Below are positions 58,072 through 64,000 of a DNA stretch of 64,000 nucleotides, in pieces (the stretch's first letter is position 1; every line of letters starts with the position of its first letter). The stretch lies in contig JALGAS010000003.1 in NCBI GenBank assembly GCA_023078685.1, positions 6,138,001-6,202,000 of the forward strand, written 5' to 3'. This stretch comes from Neopestalotiopsis rosae. Lineage: Eukaryota; Ascomycota; Sordariomycetes; Amphisphaeriales; Sporocadaceae. The notes under the pieces are model-generated. The model was given only the letters and a program-made list of their open reading frames with translations, had not been told where the DNA came from and did not search any database. A program made the translations under genes and the position numbers.

Positions 58072-59945
58072 GATACAACTGTACTATAGCAAGGGAATCC
58101 AGCAATGGGAATGTACGTACCTAGGCATTGGAATGAGAGATACCCCGCCAAATGAATGTCGCTTACGCGAAACTAAAGGCTGCAATACTTTGCTGGCAAA
58201 CTATTGCAAGCTACTGTGTATATCCCAGCTTATAGCGCCTGTACCTACTCATGTACAAGATAAAGAAAGATCTTCATGCAATACATCTTATCTTCTTACA
58301 CTTCTCAAACGGCTTGCCTATCTAGTGGTTGAAAGTGCCATATTTCTTCTTCTGCGGCTCAGACGCAATGCTGAACAGCCTGTTGTGGTGGACCCTGAAG
58401 CTGAATTCAGCCGGTGTCTCGCAGTGGAACTTCGGCGCGCCGGTGTGCTACGAATGGACAAAAATAGCTGCGCACTTCAATACATTAAGGATATCAATTT
58501 GCGTGCCACGTCTATGCATATGTCAGCAGCGGGATGTGCCATTACATTGAGCTTACACATCGACAGCTGTTGGAACCTAGAGGGATGAAGTGAATGGTGC
58601 AAGTGCGTCTCAGCCTCAGTGGTACAGCATCGGACATCACCTATTTGACCGGGCACAATCCTAGCCAGCTCGATCCTCCGATCGTCCCGAAGGATGCAGG
58701 AAATCCCTACCAAATCCTCATTCTGCGATGGCTTTTCTTCGTCGCTCAAATGATGCCCTTTTCCCCTACCGAGCTGATCAGACTGAAGGGACCGACTGCC
58801 CAACCCTTGCGCGTCATGAATCGCCACATTCACTCGCGCATAGATCCTACGGGCAGACGGACACCGGAGGGCCGACAGAACAGAGAAGCGGCTGGTTCGA
58901 GGTCGGTGTGCAATATACTGCCGCCAAGAAATCATTAAACAATGCAAATTCCCCACAGTGCCACACGATTGTGTTCTGGAAAGATTCAACACCACCAAAC
59001 CCCGCCGCAGATCAAACATCCGTCTTGCGAGCTTGACCCTCGCCCGTAACACCGACGCCCGACTGCCGGGAAATCATTGCGACGGGCGATCTACCCTCCA
59101 AGGGTGAAGGGAGAAGATGATTCATTGGTCCGGCTTGAGGAATTTCTTGGTAGCAGAGAAAATGATCTCTTGACACCCATCACGTTATGTGAGTTATGGC
59201 GTCTAGGTCGCCCGATACACGTGGTCCGAATTTGGAGTCCGGGGGACAGCCATTGCAAGGCAGACGGGGTGTGATTGGTGGGACTGAAGTCTAGTATTCC
59301 ATCATGAGCTCGGAGCCCGAAGATGCCACACGCCACTAGAATGGGCAATCCCCGCAGTGTTGCGGTTGCTGCCGTTGTTGGCGGGACTGTTTGATATAGA
59401 TGATCTTCGGTATTCAACGTCCTTGGTGGGACACTTGTGATGCACGCGACGTCATGAAAAAGATGGTGAATCAAGCTGAAAAGAGAAACGGTGAACAATC
59501 GCGTATTGTCTTGTTCAGAACGAGTGGCAGTCTTCTATGGACAAATAATCACATTCGCATAATCGTCGCTCACAGCACGCACGAAGTATCTCTAAAGCAT
59601 CAATAAATACTAGTAAAATTGGCCCGTGTCTAATGGGTCCATGTTCAAGTTAGGTATCATCCAGGTTCAGGATAAAAATATCTGGCCAAACGCCCATTTG
59701 TTTGATGCGTATTTTGACCGGGCCCAGTGCTCCAAAATACAGCAATCCCGCGTACTCCTCCCATCCCAAGTGGTATCCGTGTTATGTGACATGAATATGA
59801 TATCGCTCATTTTCGTCGTCCGCCAAAGAGAGATGTTTTGTCATCTGTTGTTGACGTCCAATTATGTACAAAAAATTGTCGTAAAAGTAATTGACCTAAT
59901 AGAGATCGTGTTGTCGCCGAGGTGATTTCACAAGCAACCAAGTGT
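58072..59945. other. 1.9-kb convergent gene-poor region
   Basis: Lying between two 3' ends, this region has a minus-strand frame (58477-59052) without an ATG at its start and a few plus-strand short frames, none with recognisable motifs. I call no gene. Confidence 0.4.
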
Positions 59946-60866
59946 CTAGATCCAGATTGGTTGCGATTCAACCTTCTCTGGCACAAAGAATGTCGCAAGC
60001 AGGCTGTGAACCTCTGCCAAATAGTCTTCAGCTCGGTAAAGGTGCAGACCCTTTCGTACGAGCTCTCTAGCCTCCTCATCGTGGATGTGGAGCTTGTCCC
60101 TAACTCCAAATTCCTCTGCAATCATGGAGACTTGCGCCAGCTCACTGCGGAATGGGTGAGAAACTGAAAATTCAGGTTGTCTGTTGGAGGGTTGGCGGCT
60201 GGGTAGAGATTGAATTGGCGCTTCCTCTACCTGTCTCTCCTCCACCTCGGGTACTTCTGGGATCTGGTCCTTGTTACGAGAGAAGCCCATGGATGAGACC
60301 GACGTGGCTGCTGTCGAGTTTGCAGAGTTCGAGTGGGAATGGCTACCCTTGGAAGAAATGGAACTGCCCGATCCATTTGATCCTCTTAGCGATTGCTGCC
60401 GAGCCAAGTTGTCGAAGGATGCCTTCTTGGTGTGTGAAAGAGCTCTCTGAGGAATCTTTGGGGCATCGGATTTCATGACTCTTGATGGGGTCACTTTTTG
60501 ACCGGGAGCGGTAAAGTAGCACGACAGATGGTTAGGTTCCGGCGTAATCTGATTGTTTTCCGTTGAGGAGATATCTGGACTGGTGGGGGGAGAAGAGGCG
60601 CTGGTACGGTGTCCATCTGAGTCGTCCTCGGAGGTTCTTGAGGAAGGTGACGAGGCTGGCTTTGGGTATAGATCTGGTGCATTGTATGCCAGCATATTGG
60701 TCGTATGCGTCAATTCCGTGGGACCTGAAATCTTGTGGCGGATTGAGCCTGAATATCCAAGTCGTTTGCTCGTAGTATTGCTGCGCTGTGGGATGCTGCC
60801 ATTTGATTCCTTCAAATCAATCGAAGGCTTCGCACGCCGCGTTGTGAAAGCGCGAGCGAGCGACAT
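59946..60866 (-). CDS. Serine-rich hypothetical protein, conserved-looking C-terminus
   Basis: A single exon of 306 aa from ATG at 60866. The first 200 residues are Ser/Pro/Asn-rich and probably disordered (SSPSSRTSEDDSDGH, SNGSGSSISSKGSHSHSNS), with many potential phosphosites. The C-terminal 75 residues differ sharply: FSVSHPFRSELAQVSMIAEEFG, EEARELVRKGLHLYRAEDYL, and EVHSLLATFF look like three packed helices. A protein of this kind, with a disordered N-terminus and a short helical end, is found in many Sordariomycetes as uncharacterised. No signal peptide or membrane segment is seen; a role in nucleus or cytosol is unknown. The start is supported by the basic MSLARAFTTRRAKPS opening. Confidence 0.75.
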   Translation of the reverse strand: MSLARAFTTRRAKPSIDLKESNGSIPQRSNTTSKRLGYSGSIRHKISGPTELTHTTNMLAYNAPDLYPKPASSPSSRTSEDDSDGHRTSASSPPTSPDISSTENNQITPEPNHLSCYFTAPGQKVTPSRVMKSDAPKIPQRALSHTKKASFDNLARQQSLRGSNGSGSSISSKGSHSHSNSANSTAATSVSSMGFSRNKDQIPEVPEVEERQVEEAPIQSLPSRQPSNRQPEFSVSHPFRSELAQVSMIAEEFGVRDKLHIHDEEARELVRKGLHLYRAEDYLAEVHSLLATFFVPEKVESQPIWI

Positions 60867-63800
60867 CTTGGCTGCTGTGTAGTCGACTGAGTCCGACTAT
60901 TTCAGTTGACTAGGTAGGAGGATGGCCAAAGGCAGCTGAATACAGCGAGGAGAGACTTTGGGGCGTATATGATTCTTCAAAGTCTGACACGGGGGGTTAC
61001 TAGACAACCCGCGGAGTGTACTGAACAACCCGAGATACAGGTCTGACTGGAAGCTTCAAGACAATATGACGAGCAGGATCAGGAAGCAAGACAGACTAGC
61101 TGGGGCAGCACCAATAAGCGAGCGGTGTAAGTGCACCGTAGGTTCCGCAGAGACCAGAATCGTTTGTCTGACCGACGGGGTGTTGCACTCCTGTATTCCC
61201 TCTGGAATAGCTTACAGAAGTGCTCCTAGTGCGCTGCGTGGCACTCCAAGGTCACCTGGATGGGGAAGGAGGATTGGTCAAATTGGTCTATGCCAAGACG
61301 GACCCCTCTCAGCTATCAGAAGCTGGCAAACAGAAGACAGAAGAAGGACTGGGCTGAGTCGAGTTGGCTTGTGCTAGAATAAAGAAGATTCAAAAGAGTA
61401 AAACGTTGCCGAATTTCCCTTTCTTAAATCAAGATACTGCACAAGAATCCCGGTATACTCTCGATGAGCTTTTGACTTTGCGTGGCTGATACCCTTGAGA
61501 TGGTGCGGGCGCGAATAGTGTTAGTTGCGATTTCCGGGGAAAAGCTAAATGGTGGTCCCCGGTAAACGGCTTTGCGCCTTGATCGCCAACGTTCAGGCGG
61601 ATAAAGATCAAGTCAATCAAAAATCTGGGTCGTGCCGGATGATGAAACGAAAAGAAGAATGGAAGCGAAGAGAAAATGGCTTGTTGGTATTGAGTCAAGA
61701 AAGATGAGAATGGATATCCTGCGGAATGTGGTGACGACTGTGTGTGTTGTTTGTTGTACCGTTACGCTGCTAGAGTGTATGTGGTAGATAGTAAATATTT
61801 TGCCTGTGACGCCAGTCCTCTCAAAGGTAGGCGAATCACAAGATGATTTTGGTGTGAATGACTGTGGGCTCCTCCTGCTTAGACGGCACACTGAATGGAA
61901 TGCCGTTTGCTGAAGGGGGTAGCTGTGATGAACGTGCGGTGTACTGATTGCAGGTGATGAGGTTGCCCCTATGTCCAAACGTGCAGCTGATCGGGTCCTC
62001 GGTTGGGTGGTGGTATAGTTTTGTGTGCCAGACAGTAGAAACAATGAAACAACCGGGTTCCGTATAAGGGACTGTGCCGAAGTAATAGTAGTGTTGGTAG
62101 TAGAGAAAGATAAGATAGAAAAAATAATGTTGTCGAGGGCTTCAAAGGAATGATGGCCCTGAATCACCCAAGCTCTTACCTATGCCAAGTGAGCGATCGA
62201 GGATTCGACGACGACAAGAAGATCTCGAAAGAGACTGGAAAAGAAGAGTAGTAATCCCGACCGAAGGGTTGAAAGGAACGGAGACGAGCGTCGTCCACGC
62301 GTGGCCGACGGGGGATGCACGATAATAAAGGGACCTGGATTTAGTTGAGAGCAGAGCTAGACTGGTCCCTCTCTTCCGGGGGAGGCCCACGACTGATTGC
62401 AAGGGCAGTCCAAAATGGAGCATTCATACCGCACTACGGATACTATGGGCGATATGCACAAGCTAGGAGTAAAAAATGCAAAGAAGAAAAACTTCGATGA
62501 TGGGCAAGCAACCAACGCATGTGCAGGGTTGGGCGCTTGAACCACATGTTGGTAAAGTCACCGGTACCTGGCCTGTGTCTGGTAATTCTATGAAGGATGC
62601 ACCTAATATGCTACTGGGGCAAAGGTACGCACTACCTTTGAGCGAACTGCCCATATCGGGAGTTGGACTGACTTGAACGAGCATGACTGGCTGACTGGAA
62701 TCGATATCCAGGGGCACCAAGCGGAGAAGAGAATAAAAAATAATATCAAGAGAGAGAGACAGAGAGCCTGCGATCAAATGCTAGCTCTAGTCCACACCAG
62801 TTGATGCGCGCCGCCTGGAGCGTCAATATCCACAAAATTAGCACAAGGGGGGCCCGGACATATCGACAGGGTAGAGCACCCCTGCTCGTCTTGGGTAAAT
62901 GCGCGCCATACAACTCATTCAGGCTAGAGTGACCACACTTGCGAGCGCGCCACCCACCGTGAAGGGTGCATTCGAAGGACGTAGGGATCGGATCCCAGGG
63001 AACAACCCGAAAGACATGGACAGACATGACTGATCAGTCGTTGCACTGCAGCTTGGTTCAGAGTATCGACTTTGCAATTGCAATCTTGCATGCATTCGGT
63101 GTGAGATGTGGTCTCTTTGCTGGATCGAATCGGATCGTCTTGGGTGAAAAGGGAGAGTTCATCAGATATGTAGGCACCACTTTCGTCCCATCCATCAGAG
63201 CAGTGTTCTATTCGAGCCGGCGCGGGGAGACGACTTTTTGGGACGCACCTTTGGCACCTTGCAGGCTTGTCAATTATCGGCCCAATGCAGGTACAGGCGG
63301 CGTAGATTGTTTCGCCAAACTCTGCGCCCCCCATCCCTTGCTTTAATCATTAATGTTCCTGAATCAGAGCACAGCAGCAAACAATCTGCCACCCGTCTTT
63401 GGTCTTTCTTTACTGTACAGGTCATAGATGCACTCACCTGCAGTAGTGAAATCACTAGAAGCAATATTAATTGCAAAAATGCCCTGATGCAGCCATCCTT
63501 TTGCTCTGCACACGCATGTCTTGACAGTCTAAACACTACTTACGGCACTTGCACGTAGTAAGCTACGTATTAGTAGAGGTGGTCGTAAGCTAACTGGCTA
63601 AGCAGGAACAGCGCATCTTTGCGCGTCTTTCCGCTCCCAGACATGGCTAGCTGGCTGGTAATCCCGGAATCTGGAACGGCAGAACGGTTTGCCCAACTCG
63701 GTGTGGCTTGAGCTTGTCTTACTCGTGCTCACTTGATGACGCTTTTGTGCAAGACGAGACAAGACCAACACATCTCGACAACTGCTTCTTCCAACTGAAG

Positions 63801-64000
63801 CCGCCAGCTACCACAGGTAGTAATCGGGCGGTCCCTGCGAATCTGGCGACGGTGGGTACGCCTCGTTGAGTATCCGCACTTACTGCCGCCCCTAGGGATT
63901 TGTCCTCCGAAAGGCCAAGCAGCACACGCAGCCTGGCCCCAGTCAAAGCGCACCACGACCAGGGAGGCCATCACCGAATCACGGACCAGAGCGAGCCAGA
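60867..64000. other. 3.1-kb right-end region without a convincing gene
   Basis: The segment 61.6-62.5 kb is pyrimidine-rich on the minus strand, and an AG-repeat sits at about 62749-62770. This composition suggests a long promoter or leader for the gene starting at 60866. Short open frames near 63-64 kb have no motifs. A gene cut by the window edge cannot be excluded. Confidence 0.4.

Noticed and set aside
58477..59052. Minus-strand frame of about 190 codons
   Set aside because: It starts with TTG, lacks motifs, and lies in a convergent intergenic region; insufficient support.
61613..62167. Minus-strand Ser/Thr-rich frame of about 184 codons
   Set aside because: The composition reflects a pyrimidine-rich non-coding tract; no start context, signal or domain is seen.
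1..64000. CRISPR arrays, bacterial promoters or operons
   Set aside because: No regularly spaced direct repeats exist, and introns, 5S type and gene families are all those of a fungal nuclear genome.

Overview
The window looks like a gene-dense stretch of nuclear chromosome from a filamentous ascomycete, most likely a Sordariomycete. The signs are short spliceosomal introns (about 42-129 bp, GT..AG, with CTAAC/CTGAC-like branch points), Zn2Cys6 regulators, a HET-domain gene, a fungal Fta2-like gene, many secreted plant-cell-wall enzymes, and two dispersed 5S rRNA genes instead of a tandem 5S array. I can support 28 protein genes and two 5S genes. All exon joins were derived by hand from reading frame and splice signals, not from transcripts. 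Species and order cannot be fixed from the sequence alone.

Layout. 0-2.4 kb: a divergent housekeeping pair, a Hep59/C9orf78-type splicing factor and acylphosphatase. 3.2-7.2 kb: a secreted GH7 endoglucanase and an atypical NAD(P)-binding epimerase-like protein. 7.9-10.7 kb: a divergent pair of lineage-specific genes, a restriction-endonuclease-like hypothetical protein with a basic nuclear signal and an Fta2/kinase-like protein. 10.9-19.6 kb: a Zn2Cys6 regulator, a SnoaL-like protein, an AhpD/CMD-like protein, a zinc alcohol dehydrogenase and a Baeyer-Villiger-type monooxygenase. This looks like a small oxidative cluster with no polyketide, peptide or terpene synthase. 20.3-28.1 kb: a HET-domain protein, a secreted EGF plus GH43-like propeller protein, a cytochrome P450 with a probable GC-AG intron, and a short-chain dehydrogenase.

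28.9-36.9 kb: GH35 beta-galactosidase, a Cys/Met-metabolism PLP enzyme, a membrane-anchored polysaccharide deacetylase, and a small unknown gene. 37.2-42.9 kb: a CorA-like transporter and a divergent protein kinase-like gene with a highly charged insert. 43.1-49.4 kb: GH3 beta-glucosidase, 5S rRNA copy 1, and a second Zn2Cys6 regulator. 50.2-58.1 kb: a Ser/Thr-rich wall-type secreted protein, a cutinase-family esterase with a possible GPI signal, 5S rRNA copy 2 (opposite strand), an acidic protein with an N-terminal cysteine cluster, and a GH16 glucanase. 59.9-60.9 kb: a serine-rich protein. The last 3.1 kb has no convincing gene.

Function. GH7, GH35, GH3, GH16, the GH43-like protein and the cutinase would together attack cellulose, galactosides, cello-oligosaccharides, beta-glucan and cutin, which fits a plant-associated or saprotrophic lifestyle. 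These genes are scattered among others and are not one operon-like unit. The best candidates for something undescribed are the REase-like/Fta2-like divergent pair and the synthase-free oxidative cluster. The two 5S copies, whose helix differences are mutually compensated, are also worth a second look.
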